From the NCBI GenBank assembly GCA_016844945.1, contig JAERTJ010000142.1, forward strand, positions 62,001 through 126,000: 64,000 bases of DNA, written 5' to 3'. A program made the position numbers and the translations under genes. This DNA comes from Fidelibacterota bacterium (lineage in GTDB: Bacteria > Fidelibacterota > UBA8477 > JABMPR01). Position 1 is the stretch's first letter. Every line of letters starts with the position of its first letter. Below the pieces are notes generated by a model, which was not told where the DNA came from, ran no database searches, and worked only from the letters and a program-made list of their open reading frames with translations. This document shows positions 39,703-50,753 of this stretch, one piece after another.

Positions 39703-40278
39703 TTAATTCTGTTGAATGGATCTGATGTAGCCAATGATTGCCCAACGATCTTCCACTGAAACCTGAGCCTTTAATGATGGCATATTTAGCCAGCCTTCAG
39801 ATATGGCATTAAACATGTGCCCATCGCTCAATTTTTTGATGCGTTCATCATGAAAATTGGCTGGTGGAATAGGATATTCGTAATACAGAATCTTCCCTTT
39901 TCCATCTGCGTTCACACCATGACAAGCGGTACAATAAATGTCATAGCGCTCTTTACCACGCTCAAGCATGTCAGAAGTAATAGCCATAGGGGCGTTCATG
40001 ATAAAGTCACCTGCGGCATCTTTACCCAGGAAATAGGCATCATCTTCCCGCAACTGACCACGGGCAACAGTCCCTTCCACGGGTGTCCTCATACTGGCAC
40101 CATCCACAAAGAAATTACTTTCTGATTGTGCCTTGTATTTACCTTGAGAATCCATATTGGGGTTCAGGTGTATCGGTGGTTTTTCTGAAAAATTTCCACG
40201 TCCACACGAGATTACCAGAATCATAATACCAACGGTTAGCATCAGACGAGACAGTGATTTTATTGTATTCATCATCAT
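39703..40278 (-). CDS. actE: Alternative complex III subunit ActE, monoheme cytochrome c lipoprotein
   Basis: Lipobox VISC; heme motif YCTACHGVNADGKG. Confidence 0.9.
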   Translation of the reverse strand: MMMNTIKSLSRLMLTVGIMILVISCGRGNFSEKPPIHLNPNMDSQGKYKAQSESNFFVDGASMRTPVEGTVARGQLREDDAYFLGKDAAGDFIMNAPMAITSDMLERGKERYDIYCTACHGVNADGKGKILYYEYPIPPANFHDERIKKLSDGHMFNAISEGWLNMPSLKAQVSVEDRWAIIGYIRSIQQN

Positions 40279-40281
40279 CTC

Positions 40282-40815
40282 CTACTCGCCTGCCACAAGT
40301 TCGACATCGGTTCCACCAATTGAACTGAGGAACTCCTGGACTTGCGTGTCATCAAACTTTTCATCATCTGATTCAATACTGACATAAAAGGCATCATCAG
40401 TCACTTTCGCAAACTTGTCTGAATAAAAAACAGGGTGGTGCAAGCGAGGCAAACGGTTCAAGTGAAACATTCCCAGCACCGCTCCAAAGGCACCAAACAA
40501 CACAAATAGGGCAAAGGTGACAATGATAAATGCCTGCCAACTGAAGAATGGTTTCCCTGATATCACCAGGGGATACTCAACTGCAGCAATCCAGTATTGA
40601 AGCCCCATTCCTATTGAGGCACCTGTAAGTGTCATGCCTCCTACGATATAACCGAGAGGAGACCGCTTGAGACCCATGGCATCATCCATTCCATGAATGG
40701 GAAAGGGTGAATGACAGTCAAACTTCTTATATCCGGCATCGCGGACTTTCTTGGCGGCTTCAATAAGCTCAGCAGGATTAGCAAAACGAGCAAGCGCTCC
40801 TAATGTTTGACTCAT
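40282..40815 (-). CDS. actD: Alternative complex III subunit ActD
   Basis: DUF3341-type: [50 protein letters not shown]. Confidence 0.93.
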   Translation of the reverse strand: MSQTLGALARFANPAELIEAAKKVRDAGYKKFDCHSPFPIHGMDDAMGLKRSPLGYIVGGMTLTGASIGMGLQYWIAAVEYPLVISGKPFFSWQAFIIVTFALFVLFGAFGAVLGMFHLNRLPRLHHPVFYSDKFAKVTDDAFYVSIESDDEKFDDTQVQEFLSSIGGTDVELVAGE

Positions 40816-42248
40816 TTGGCACCTCCACTCTGTTTGGCTGGTTTTTCATTGGAATGATAATGATGGGGGTCTGCTTCTGGCATAACACCTTTAACTTCAG
40901 CAAGAGCCACCATGGGTAGAAACCTCAAGAACAGCAGGAAGAAAGTGAAAAACAATCCAAAACTTCCCACAAAGGTCAGAATATCCCAGATGGATGGTGA
41001 GTAGTAGTCCCAACTTGAAGGCAGAAAATCTCGTGATAGGGACGTCACTGTAATAACAAATCTTTCAAACCACATACCAATATTTACAAAAATGGAAGCC
41101 ACAAACATCACAGGGATACTACGCCGTAATTTTTTGAACCAGAATATCTGCGGGGTAATCACATTACATAAGAACATGATCCAGTATGCCCAGGCATAGG
41201 GTCCAAAAGCTCTATTGATAAAAGCAAAAACTTCGAATTGATTCCCAGAATACCAGGCAATAAAGAACTCAGTCAAATAGGCATAGCCCACCATGGAGCC
41301 AGTTACTAAAATGATTTTATTCATTTTCTCAAGATGGCCGATGGTGATAATGTCTTCCAGACCATATATCTTCCGGGCAATAATTGCCAGGGTCATCACC
41401 ATACCAAAACCAGAGAACACGGCACCTGCTACGAAATAAGGTGGGAAAATTGTTGTATGCCAACCTGGTATCAAACTCGTTGCAAAGTCTGTTGCAACAA
41501 CTGAGTGGACTGAAAGTACCAGAGGGGTAGCCAACCCGGCTAACATGAGATATGCTTTTTCATAGTGCTGCCACTGACGATTTCCACCTCTCCAACCCAG
41601 GGCAAAGAAGCCGAGAACCTTTTTACGAAGCTTAGTTGCTCGATCACGAAGGGTTGCCAGATCAGGAATAAGACCAACGTACCAGAACAGGGTTGATACG
41701 GTAAAATAGGTACCAACTGCAAAAATATCCCAGAGGAGCGGGCTTCTGAAGTTGGGCCAGATCAACATCTGATTTGGTACGGGAAACATATAATATGCCA
41801 ACCAGATACGACCGACATGAATTCCCGGAAAAACCAACGCTGAAATAACGGCAAAAATAGTCATGGCTTCAGCAAAACGGTTAATCGCAGTCCGCCATTG
41901 TTGTCTCAGGAGAAACAAAATGGCTGAAATCAAGGTTCCGGCATGTCCAATACCCACCCAGAACACAAAATTTACAATTGCCCACCCCCAACCAACGGGA
42001 TTATTCAGACCCCAGATACCGGTACCTTCCCAGACCAGCCAGCCAATGGCTCCCAGGAGAACCATCAATCCAGATACAGCCATGGCAAACAATAGATACC
42101 ATTTCGGAGGGGTTTTTGTTTCAACGATGCCGCTGACTTTATCTGTCAGGGTCGTAAAGGTATGACCGCCAGTCACCAGCGGTTCTTCACCCCCGACAGC
42201 AAGTGCTGCATCGGAATCTCTTTTGGGATGTTTGTTTAATTCGCTCAC
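40812..42248 (-). CDS. actC: Alternative complex III subunit ActC (NrfD/PsrC family)
   Basis: NrfD-like multi-[40 protein letters not shown]. Confidence 0.93.
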   Translation of the reverse strand: MSELNKHPKRDSDAALAVGGEEPLVTGGHTFTTLTDKVSGIVETKTPPKWYLLFAMAVSGLMVLLGAIGWLVWEGTGIWGLNNPVGWGWAIVNFVFWVGIGHAGTLISAILFLLRQQWRTAINRFAEAMTIFAVISALVFPGIHVGRIWLAYYMFPVPNQMLIWPNFRSPLLWDIFAVGTYFTVSTLFWYVGLIPDLATLRDRATKLRKKVLGFFALGWRGGNRQWQHYEKAYLMLAGLATPLVLSVHSVVATDFATSLIPGWHTTIFPPYFVAGAVFSGFGMVMTLAIIARKIYGLEDIITIGHLEKMNKIILVTGSMVGYAYLTEFFIAWYSGNQFEVFAFINRAFGPYAWAYWIMFLCNVITPQIFWFKKLRRSIPVMFVASIFVNIGMWFERFVITVTSLSRDFLPSSWDYYSPSIWDILTFVGSFGLFFTFFLLFLRFLPMVALAEVKGVMPEADPHHYHSNEKPAKQSGGAK

Positions 42249-42282
42249 TTTAGAGTTCCATATAGTTTCATTGCTTCAATCA

Positions 42283-45200
42283 CTACGCACCATGTCCATG
42301 GGCGCTATGTTCATCATCACCCATCTCAACCAGAGCAGGATTCGGGTTACGCAGTTTGGCTCCATAACTGGTACGTGGTTGCAGATTCAGTTCACCCAAT
42401 AAGGCATAATCACGGTTTTGTGCTTTAATTTTGGAAACTTCGCTGTTTGGATCATTGATGTTTCCAAAGGCAATAGCATCAGTGGGACAAGCCTGTTGAC
42501 AGGCGACGACCACATCGCCATCTTCAAGTTCTCGACCTTCGTTTTTAACCTCAATCTTAGCCACATTGATACGTTGGACACAGAAAGTACATTTCTCCAT
42601 GACTCCCCGGAACCTGACAGAAACATCAGGGTTCATAGCCATCTCAACAATCTCAGGCATATCCTTTGTGTAGTTGAAGAAGTTGAATCGACGCACTTTA
42701 TAAGGACAGTTGTTCGCACAATAACGCGTACCAATGCAGCGGTTGTAGGCCATTTCGTTCAGACCTTCCTCGCTGTGCGTGGTAGCTGCTACGGGGCAAA
42801 CACCCTCACAAGGCGCCATCTCACAGTGCTGACAGGCAATGGGCTGAAAAATCATTTCTGGATCTTCAACATCACCCGTGTAATAACGATCAAGACGAAT
42901 CCAGCTCATATCGCGGCCATTGCTGACCTCTTCTTTACCTATGACTGGAATATTGTTTTCACTCTGACAGGCAATAGTACATGCAGAACAGCCGGTACAA
43001 CTGGTGAGATCAATTGACATGCCCCACTGGTTACCATCAGAATAATCATGCTCTTTCCACAAGCCCTTGAGCTCTTGCTTCTCAGCAAAAGCCATAGCGA
43101 ATTCCGGGTCCTCCTTGTAATCAGCAAGCGTGCTTTCGCGAACGATGGTGGGCAATCTTTCCTGGATGGCATCAGCAGCCAGTTTTTCCTCATCAAAGCC
43201 ATGGTTATCCTGAACACAAGCCAGGGTATAGCTTCCAAATGCTTTTTCGGCGGAAAAACCACTTGAGATATGCATGCCTGAGGAACTTCTTAATGTACTG
43301 ACATTAGAACCCACGCCATTAGAAACACGACCAATATTGCGGCCATAACCTAACTCAAGGGCAATGGTATTATCCGCCATTCCCGGCTGAATCCAGACAG
43401 GTAGTGTCACATCGACACCATTATGGCTAATTTTCAATAGATCTTCATTTTTAACCTGGAGGTGTTTCGCAGTATTGGCACCTAATAGCGCCACATTATC
43501 CCAGGTAACCTTTGTAACGGGATCAGGTAATTCCTGCATCCAACCATTGTTGGCATATCGGCCGTCAAAACTGGTAAAAGATGCTGTGAAAATGACCTCA
43601 ATGTCAGAAACTGATGCTGACGAGGCATAGTAGCGCCCCATGGAAACAACACCCTGAGCTCTGGCTTTATTCAGGACAACAGGAGTTTCACGATTTGTTT
43701 CATAGAAACCATCATGAACAACTTTTCGCCAGGCTTTGTCAAATCCACTCTCGCCAAGAATACCTTTCCATGTCTCTTGTACCACGTCATAGGCAGTCAC
43801 TGCTTCATCAGAGATCAGGTCAGCTAAGACATCAAGATTACTTTTGCCATCAAACAGCGGAGCAATCAAGGGTTGAATGATTCCGGCGCCACCATATCCA
43901 GACACATCACCCCAACTCTCCAGAAAATGGGCGGCTGGAATGTGCCAGGATGTTTTTGAGGATGTTTCATCAACATGTGATGATAGATGGACTGAGTAAT
44001 CCACCTTACTCAAGCCCTTAAGAAAGTCCACATCAGCCGGACTTTGATAGACAGGGTTTCCACCGAGTATAACAAGTGATTGTATCTTGCCGGCATTCAT
44101 GTCTTTGCCCAGGTCTACAAATGATTTCAGGTTAGAAACTTGCATATCGGGGTTCACAGAATACGACACTGTTTTGTCGGTATTACCCAATGCATTATTC
44201 ATTAATGCAATGAGGGTGTGAACCTCTGCAGGTTGTCGTCGACCACCTACAATAAGAGATTGTCCCTTGTTAGCGATTAGATCTTTCGCCAGTTCTGAAA
44301 TCCATTTCTTATCGAATTCAGCATTAACTCTTGGGGCACTGATGTCTAACCCTTGATTGCTCAGCTCATGCGTTAGCGCTGCGGCAAACATACCGACCTG
44401 GCTATTCTGTACTCTGAGACGATGATCTGCCATACCACCTGTAATGGTGTAAGTACCTTCCACCACATAGAGACGATTCATACTGTCTTTTTCTGACTGC
44501 ACTTTGCGTCGCGATGCAAAATCTCGGGCATGGGGGATATCATTGCTATCCATCTGTAGGAAGTCTGAATCCAGAGAAAGAACGACATTGGCTTTTTTGA
44601 ACGTATAGTTGGGTTTGGCTGCTGAACCAGTAGCCGCCTCAACTCCAGCAATTATATTTTCATCGCTAACACTATCATAGGTAACCCAGCGGGCTCTTGG
44701 GTATTTTTTGATGAATGCTTCACTCAGGCGCATCATGGAAGGAGATGCAAAACCTTCTGTGAGAATTGCTAAACCTTCACCACCATTTTCTGCATACTTC
44801 TCAGCTTCTTGCATCCAGGCTCTACGATAGGCATCCCATTTGGAATTTTTACCTTTGTGCAAAACCACCTGAGATCGGTCTGGATCGTAAAGGTTGAGCA
44901 TTTCTGCCTGCATAAAAACATTGGAAGAACCACCTGAAGCTGGATGGCTTTTGTTGCCCTCAATTTTTGTGGGCCGACCTTCGTGGCTCTCTACCAGAAG
45001 ACCAAAGGATTCGGTTCCAAAAGGCATGTTGGTAGCGTAATACTGTGGTTTTCCAGGGATGACTTCTTCAGGTTTAACCACATACGGAATGATTTTCTCA
45101 ACGGGGCGACGGCAGCTGGTAAGACCAGCCAGGGCCATGGATGCCCCCATGAGACTCAAAAATTTTCTTCGTGAGACAGGGTTTTTCAGTTCATCGGCAC

Positions 45201-45330
45201 CTTCTGGAAACTCCTTCTCGACCAACTCCTTAAACTCAGGTGTTTCAGCGAGATGATCCAGACTTCGCCAATAGGTTTTTCCCTGTGTATTGGCTTTTAT
45301 TGTATTACTCATCTGTGACATCCTGTACAA
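42283..45330 (-). CDS. actB: Alternative complex III subunit ActB (molybdopterin-oxidoreductase-like plus 4Fe-4S domains)
   Basis: SRRKFLSLMGASMALAGLTSCRRP; C-terminal FeS motifs CTGCSACTIACQ, CQHCEMAPCEGVCP, CIGTRYCANNCPYKVRRF, CTFCVQRI...CQQACPTDAI. Confidence 0.95.
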   Translation of the reverse strand: MYRMSQMSNTIKANTQGKTYWRSLDHLAETPEFKELVEKEFPEGADELKNPVSRRKFLSLMGASMALAGLTSCRRPVEKIIPYVVKPEEVIPGKPQYYATNMPFGTESFGLLVESHEGRPTKIEGNKSHPASGGSSNVFMQAEMLNLYDPDRSQVVLHKGKNSKWDAYRRAWMQEAEKYAENGGEGLAILTEGFASPSMMRLSEAFIKKYPRARWVTYDSVSDENIIAGVEAATGSAAKPNYTFKKANVVLSLDSDFLQMDSNDIPHARDFASRRKVQSEKDSMNRLYVVEGTYTITGGMADHRLRVQNSQVGMFAAALTHELSNQGLDISAPRVNAEFDKKWISELAKDLIANKGQSLIVGGRRQPAEVHTLIALMNNALGNTDKTVSYSVNPDMQVSNLKSFVDLGKDMNAGKIQSLVILGGNPVYQSPADVDFLKGLSKVDYSVHLSSHVDETSSKTSWHIPAAHFLESWGDVSGYGGAGIIQPLIAPLFDGKSNLDVLADLISDEAVTAYDVVQETWKGILGESGFDKAWRKVVHDGFYETNRETPVVLNKARAQGVVSMGRYYASSASVSDIEVIFTASFTSFDGRYANNGWMQELPDPVTKVTWDNVALLGANTAKHLQVKNEDLLKISHNGVDVTLPVWIQPGMADNTIALELGYGRNIGRVSNGVGSNVSTLRSSSGMHISSGFSAEKAFGSYTLACVQDNHGFDEEKLAADAIQERLPTIVRESTLADYKEDPEFAMAFAEKQELKGLWKEHDYSDGNQWGMSIDLTSCTGCSACTIACQSENNIPVIGKEEVSNGRDMSWIRLDRYYTGDVEDPEMIFQPIACQHCEMAPCEGVCPVAATTHSEEGLNEMAYNRCIGTRYCANNCPYKVRRFNFFNYTKDMPEIVEMAMNPDVSVRFRGVMEKCTFCVQRINVAKIEVKNEGRELEDGDVVVACQQACPTDAIAFGNINDPNSEVSKIKAQNRDYALLGELNLQPRTSYGAKLRNPNPALVEMGDDEHSAHGHGA

Positions 45331-45959
45331 TCCGTGATGGGGGCTTTGATTTTTAGCCGCTCTATCTGTTTTGCTGCAAATTCAGCCTGATTGGCTGGTG
45401 GTGTCCAATTCATATTCGTAATCTCGCTGGCTGGACGCAGGTGATCCTCTGGATTGCGATGGCAGGTTAAGCACCACCCCATGCTCAATGTTTCATGCTG
45501 AGCCACCACTTCCATTTCAGCGACATTGCCATGACAGCTGGCACACCCGACACCCACATTGATGTGAGCGGAATGATCAAAATAGACATAGTCAGGTGAT
45601 TTATGAATGCGGACCCACTCCAGGGGTTTTCCACTACTAAAGCTTTCCCGAACAAGGGCCAACTTCTCGCTATCAGCCTTGATCATGTTGTGACAATTCA
45701 TACAGGTCTTCGTTGGCGGCAAACCAGCAACTGGAGAAGACTCCACACCGGTATGACAAAAACGACAGTCTAACCCGAGATCCCTGGCATGTACTTTATG
45801 ACTGTAGGGGACGGGTTGTGTAGGACGATAACCAACATCTGTATACGAGGGTGATGCATAATACCAGACCAGACCGACGATCATAATCAGAGTCAAGCCT
45901 GCACCAACGGCAACATATAGAGGCACCTTATTCGTCCATTTGGGGAATATCTGAGCCAA
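45309..45959 (-). CDS. actA: Alternative complex III subunit ActA, pentaheme cytochrome c
   Basis: Five CXXCH motifs: CRFCH, CMNCH, CASCH, CLTCH, CTGCH; N-terminal TM. Confidence 0.95.
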   Translation of the reverse strand: MAQIFPKWTNKVPLYVAVGAGLTLIMIVGLVWYYASPSYTDVGYRPTQPVPYSHKVHARDLGLDCRFCHTGVESSPVAGLPPTKTCMNCHNMIKADSEKLALVRESFSSGKPLEWVRIHKSPDYVYFDHSAHINVGVGCASCHGNVAEMEVVAQHETLSMGWCLTCHRNPEDHLRPASEITNMNWTPPANQAEFAAKQIERLKIKAPITDCTGCHR

Positions 45960-46333
45960 GATTTATCCCTTTATTTATGTTCCAATGTTTGGGTTTTTGA
46001 GAGGGCTTTTAAGTCTCTCGGAAGTTAACGCCGAGCATCCTTCGTATTCCCCTCATTTAATGGCTAGCATGATACAATCCCGTCAAAATAATGACAAGTA
46101 GTTTATCAATATCAGGGCATTAGAAATTAAGATAAATATAATCACCAAAATGGTATTGTCGGTTGCTGGTAACAACTATTTTGTAATGATTTGCTCCGGT
46201 AGTTCGTCATGCTGAGCAGAGTCGAAGCATATGCTTTCTGTTTAGATCGTTTCCACTGGAATTCTGTGAATCACACCGACTTTTGGTTCCTGGGCTACAA
46301 TCAGCCGCTCTAGCCATTGTATTATACCCTCGA

Positions 46334-46373
46334 CGGAGTTTATGCTGAATTGAGATGAAGTGCTCGGGGTGAC
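46334..46373 (+). repeat. Dispersed intergenic repeat copy A (inverted partner at 54703-54742)
   Basis: cggagtttatgctgaattgagatgaagtgctcggggtgac. Confidence 0.7.
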
Positions 46374-46408
46374 ACAAGCCTGGTATGATGGCATGAAGTA
46401 TTTTCTGA

Positions 46409-47176
46409 TTAGTTTTCTAACGATGTATCCGCAAAATGTCCCATCGCTTCACACATGAATGCAGCCAGGCCGGGTTTGAACTTCTCGTAAAAAGCCGCAA
46501 ACTCTGGATTCTCAACATACATCTGCCCCAGACCTTTATACATGACTGCAGGACAAACATAGAAGTTTTCTATCCAGGCATGATGGTCTTTGATCAAGCC
46601 CTGAACTTCAGGTGAGGTGGCTCCCATTTCCATATTGTCCGCAATAGCCTGGGTGACCCTGTCGCCCTGTTTCTGAACATTATTGAATTGATCCTTTGAC
46701 ATCTTACCAATATTGCGTCTGGATTCTGCCACTTTCTCAGGGTCATATTTTTCATCGACCTCTTTATTCCAGCGATCGATTTTTTCCTGATCGAAGCCCT
46801 TATACAGATCTTTGTCTTTTAGTGTCATGCTATAATCTCCTTGAAGCTTTTCCAGTGTTTGATCCAGGGTTTGGATTAACTGGTCCATCTGCTTGTGTTT
46901 TTGGATAAGTGTTTGGCGATGTGTTTTTAGTGCCTGTACAAAGTCAAAGTCTGGATCATCCAAAATCTTACTGATTTGCTCAAGGCTGAAATCCAATTCT
47001 CGATAGAACAATATTTGTTGTAATCGCAACAGGTCATTCTCATCGTAATATCGATACTTCTTTTCAGATCGTATTGCTGGTTTAAGAAGGCCGATCTCAT
47101 CATAGTGGTGAAGGGTTCTCACCGTTACCCCTGAAAGGTCTGCTACCTGTTTTACTCTATACTGTTTTATCGACAC
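46409..47176 (-). CDS. MerR-family regulator with TipAS effector domain
   Basis: YRVKQVADLSGVTVRTLHHYDEIGLLKPA...; C-terminal TipAS-like region. Confidence 0.93.
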   Translation of the reverse strand: MSIKQYRVKQVADLSGVTVRTLHHYDEIGLLKPAIRSEKKYRYYDENDLLRLQQILFYRELDFSLEQISKILDDPDFDFVQALKTHRQTLIQKHKQMDQLIQTLDQTLEKLQGDYSMTLKDKDLYKGFDQEKIDRWNKEVDEKYDPEKVAESRRNIGKMSKDQFNNVQKQGDRVTQAIADNMEMGATSPEVQGLIKDHHAWIENFYVCPAVMYKGLGQMYVENPEFAAFYEKFKPGLAAFMCEAMGHFADTSLEN

Positions 47177-47274
47177 AATTCACACCTATCCATTATCACT
47201 GCCTATTATAGGCTATAACGTTGGGTGAGGGTCAAGTGGTTTTCTCTCTAATGAACCAAATATCTTTAGTCGTC

Positions 47275-47333
47275 TTTGCGCCTGTCAGGTCGAAGCTACT
47301 AATGTGTAGACTGGAGGAGTGCAGCGACGAAGC
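47275..47333 (+). repeat. Dispersed intergenic repeat copy B (inverted partner at 54495-54553)
   Basis: tttgcgcctgtcaggtcgaagctactaatgtgtagactggaggagtgcagcgacgaagc. Confidence 0.8.
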
Positions 47334-47527
47334 AATCTCTTTTTTTCCCAACGAAATGAACTAAGCTTACGAACTCAATAAAAACCATTCGTTTTTTTTC
47401 GTGGGTTCGTTGTTTATGAAACCTTAAGCCAATCTGAGTAGGATTCTCACAAAGGTGTTTTTAATGCCGGTGGAGGGACAATCGTCATCCTTCGAAAGCC
47501 TCAGGAAGACGATTGGGGTACTCTTTT

Positions 47528-48304
47528 CTATCGAATTCCCAAAAGGATGGGTAGGGGTCGGTTGGTATTAAAGTTCAACTCAGGATGGCTCCTGGAATAC
47601 AGGGCTGTAGAAGAGCCTCCATCCAGATTCATGACCGAAAGGGTTTTTCCTTTAAATACAGGTAATGACAGAAGGTGCTCAGCCATTTGCTCCAAGGGAC
47701 CCACATGTCGTGTGATGATGAAATACTTCATGTCATCTTCTTTGGTGTGGGCGAGAAATGTTCTGAGATGCTGACTCTCACCATTAATTGAAGCCTTGAT
47801 AGACAGCGTGTCAATCACGTTTTCGTGAATGACCAAAGGTCCGGTTTGAAACTCTATTGATGTTGAATGAGTCATACTGGAGTCCCATAAATCAAGACCA
47901 GGAAAATCAAGATACCCCAAGTGGGTATCCAGAATTGCCATATGGGTGAGCTGCCGATCTGCTTTTATTGGTGTATGTTGAACACCCAGGATTGAAAGCC
48001 ATCCAGCATGAATGCGTGATCCCTCAAAATAGGAGCCATTGATGATATAAGAGAAGTTGTATTTTTCAGCAGCTTCGCCAAGGGATAAAGGCTGTGATGG
48101 TTCATAGATGATTTCATAATTATGGTTAAAACCAACGATGGTCATCTCATAAGCCTTCGAACTATAGATAAGAACACCCTCTTCTATCAGTGTATTCTCA
48201 TATTGAATATCTGAAGTTTCAGTCAGAAAGGTGTTGTGGGTACATTGTAACATAAACAGACTGGCGATGATGATGACACAAACTTTTGTAAACCTCTTTG
48301 ACAC
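47528..48304 (-). CDS. Phosphodiester glycosidase (NAGPA)-family lipoprotein
   Basis: YNFSYIINGSYFEGSRIHAGWLSILG...LSVMNLDGGSSTALYSRS; lipobox LQC. Confidence 0.8.
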   Translation of the reverse strand: MSKRFTKVCVIIIASLFMLQCTHNTFLTETSDIQYENTLIEEGVLIYSSKAYEMTIVGFNHNYEIIYEPSQPLSLGEAAEKYNFSYIINGSYFEGSRIHAGWLSILGVQHTPIKADRQLTHMAILDTHLGYLDFPGLDLWDSSMTHSTSIEFQTGPLVIHENVIDTLSIKASINGESQHLRTFLAHTKEDDMKYFIITRHVGPLEQMAEHLLSLPVFKGKTLSVMNLDGGSSTALYSRSHPELNFNTNRPLPILLGIR

Positions 48305-48319
48305 GTCTATTCTCTCCTG

Positions 48320-48568
48320 CTAACTGTTGGCTTTGGTATAATAACGTTTTATTCCGTTTAGGGCAATGAGTGCCCAGAAGATGTTTAGGATCAGGGGACC
48401 ATAGACACCGAAATAGTAGGTGTTCACACAAATCAACAGCGCTCCAAAAAGGTTCGCGAGTTGATAAGGAAGATCATTTGAAGTCCACCTTTTTGAAGAG
48501 TTATTAAAGTATGCCAGGAGAAGCAAGGCTGCGCCTATTATCCCCATGATTTGCATGAATGTATCCAT
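48320..48568 (-). CDS. CBU_0592-like small membrane protein
   Basis: IGIIGAALLLLAYFNNSSKRWTSNDLPYQLANLFGALLICVNTYYFGVYGPLILNIFWALIAL. Confidence 0.75.
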   Translation of the reverse strand: MDTFMQIMGIIGAALLLLAYFNNSSKRWTSNDLPYQLANLFGALLICVNTYYFGVYGPLILNIFWALIALNGIKRYYTKANS

Positions 48569-48667
48569 GAAGTGTTACCAATCTTGCAGTTTGTTGTTGG
48601 AGGCAGATCGCGATCCACCCAAACACTTTTGACTAATAAACCCGATGGCATTTATCCTGATAAGGGA

Positions 48668-49567
48668 TTATTTCCCCCGGCCGCGCATGGTGGGATCCAG
48701 GGCATCGCGGAGTCCTTCGCCAAAGAGATTAAACCCGATTACCATTACAGCTACTGCCAACCCCGGGAAAACAGAAATCCACCATTCCCCACGTAGGTGC
48801 ATACGACCAAAAGCGATCATGGAGCCCCAGCTGGGTTCCGGGGGTTGAGCCCCCAGACCAATAAACGATAGGGATGCTTCAGCCATAACAGCACCGGCTA
48901 TGCTCATGGTAAACGCCACAATAACTGGCGCCAGGCTATTGGGAACCACATGGCGCATAACGATCCGAAAGGTTGAATATCCCAGCGATCGAGCAGCGGT
49001 AACATACTCTTGCTCAACAATGGTGAGTACTTGAGCCCGCATGATTCGCGCCATACCTGGCCAACTCACCAGTCCAATAGCCAGCATGGCAACTTCAATA
49101 CTGGGTCTTGGGACGGCTGCTGTAATTCCTATCATAAAGAGCAATGCGGGAAACCCGAACATCACATCGGTAAAACGCATAATAATGGTTTCAGTCCATC
49201 CTCTAAAAAACCCGGCAATTAAACCAAGGATGGCTCCAATCAGAAGCGAAATGGAGCTGGCGATAATCCCAACCTTAAGTGAAATGCGAGCACCATAAAT
49301 GATTCGTGATAATACATCTCGCCCTTCTTCATCTGTCCCCAACCAGTGTTGGGGGGAGGGCGGGTTCAGACTGATATCAAGATCGGCGGCGTACGGGTTA
49401 TAGGGTGCCACCCATGGTGCAAACACCCCAACAAAAATCAGCAGGCAAACCAGGAAGAGACCAAACAAAGCCACCTTGTTTTTTCGGATTTGCCGAATGG
49501 TTTCTGATGTAATACTACCGCGCATAGAGAAAGACCACTTTTTTGATAATTCCCGGTATGATCGCAT
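48668..49567 (-). CDS. Peptide/nickel-type ABC transporter permease (DppC-like)
   Basis: PSPQHWLGTDEEGRDVLSRIIYGARISLKVGI...; EASLSFIGLGAQPPEPSWGSMI. Confidence 0.93.
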   Translation of the reverse strand: MRSYRELSKKWSFSMRGSITSETIRQIRKNKVALFGLFLVCLLIFVGVFAPWVAPYNPYAADLDISLNPPSPQHWLGTDEEGRDVLSRIIYGARISLKVGIIASSISLLIGAILGLIAGFFRGWTETIIMRFTDVMFGFPALLFMIGITAAVPRPSIEVAMLAIGLVSWPGMARIMRAQVLTIVEQEYVTAARSLGYSTFRIVMRHVVPNSLAPVIVAFTMSIAGAVMAEASLSFIGLGAQPPEPSWGSMIAFGRMHLRGEWWISVFPGLAVAVMVIGFNLFGEGLRDALDPTMRGRGK

Positions 49568-49597
49568 CGTGATGCAACCCCACCAAGACCCGATGCA

Positions 49598-50536
49598 TCA
49601 TGATTTTTCTTTCCCCAGTCTTATGCGCGGATCAATGACACCATACAGAATGTCCACAATAAAATTGGCTGTGACAAAAATAAGTGCAGTTACCAGAACA
49701 GCGCCCTGGATCACAGGAAAATCACGCTTGAGGATAGCATTTAACGCCAATCGACCGATCCCGGGCCAGTTAAATATGGATTCTGTGAGGACGGCACCTG
49801 ACAGATAGGATCCGAAATCGACACCAATAATAGTAATCACTGGAATAAGTGTGTTTTTGAGTGCGTGCTTGGTGACAACGATGAAATTCGAAAGCCCCTT
49901 GGCTTTGGCTGTACGGACATAGTCAGCTGACAAAACTTCCAGCATATTGGCTCTCGTAACCCGCGCAAGAAAGGCTGCACTGCGGGTTCCCAAAGTAATG
50001 GCTGGTAAGACAAGATAGGGTAGACAACCATAGCCTGTGAGATAGGGCCAGCCAACAGCTCTTGCTCCGATCACCATGAGTAGACCTACCCAGAAAACGG
50101 GTGCTGAGATACCCAGCAAGGCAATTCCCATGGTTGTTCGATCTAACCATGAGTGGGGTTTGATGGCAGATATTACACCCACTGAGATGCCCAATAACAC
50201 CGAAACAAACATAGCGCCCACCGCCAGCAACATCGTCGCAGGAAAACGCTCCATAATCATATCTATGACTGGTTTTTGAGAGATAAAAGAGACACCCAGA
50301 TCACCATGTAGCAGACCCCACAGATAGTGACCAAACTGTTTCCACAGGGAGTCATTTAAATGAAATTGCTCTCTCAAACGCTCCAATGTCTCCTCATCGT
50401 AACGCTCCCCCACCATTGAAAGAACAGGATCTCCAGGAACGATATACATCAGGATAAATGTGAGTAAAATGATCCCCAGGATGACTGGCACAAGCTGGGC
50501 AAAGCGATTTAGAATGTATTGAAGCATTGGTGGCAA
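49598..50536 (-). CDS. Peptide/nickel-type ABC transporter permease (DppB-like)
   Basis: YILNRFAQLVPVILGIILLTFILMYIVPGDP; YVRTAKAKGLSNFIVVTKHALKNTLIPVITI. Confidence 0.93.
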   Translation of the reverse strand: MPPMLQYILNRFAQLVPVILGIILLTFILMYIVPGDPVLSMVGERYDEETLERLREQFHLNDSLWKQFGHYLWGLLHGDLGVSFISQKPVIDMIMERFPATMLLAVGAMFVSVLLGISVGVISAIKPHSWLDRTTMGIALLGISAPVFWVGLLMVIGARAVGWPYLTGYGCLPYLVLPAITLGTRSAAFLARVTRANMLEVLSADYVRTAKAKGLSNFIVVTKHALKNTLIPVITIIGVDFGSYLSGAVLTESIFNWPGIGRLALNAILKRDFPVIQGAVLVTALIFVTANFIVDILYGVIDPRIRLGKEKS

Positions 50537-50753
50537 GTATAAGCAGAAGCGCGACTCCTGAAACTTGAAATTTCATCTAATTCACCGATTTCTCCACACA
50601 TCGAATGGAACACCTGATCATTCAACAGGCACAAAATTCCTGGAAATAGCAAAAACTGCTATCTGTACCAGCCTATAAGTGTCTGTATTTAAGGCGTTAA
50701 TGGCTCGGTATAGCCTTTGCTTTAATCAGTCACCTAATTAGGGGTGGCTGTGC

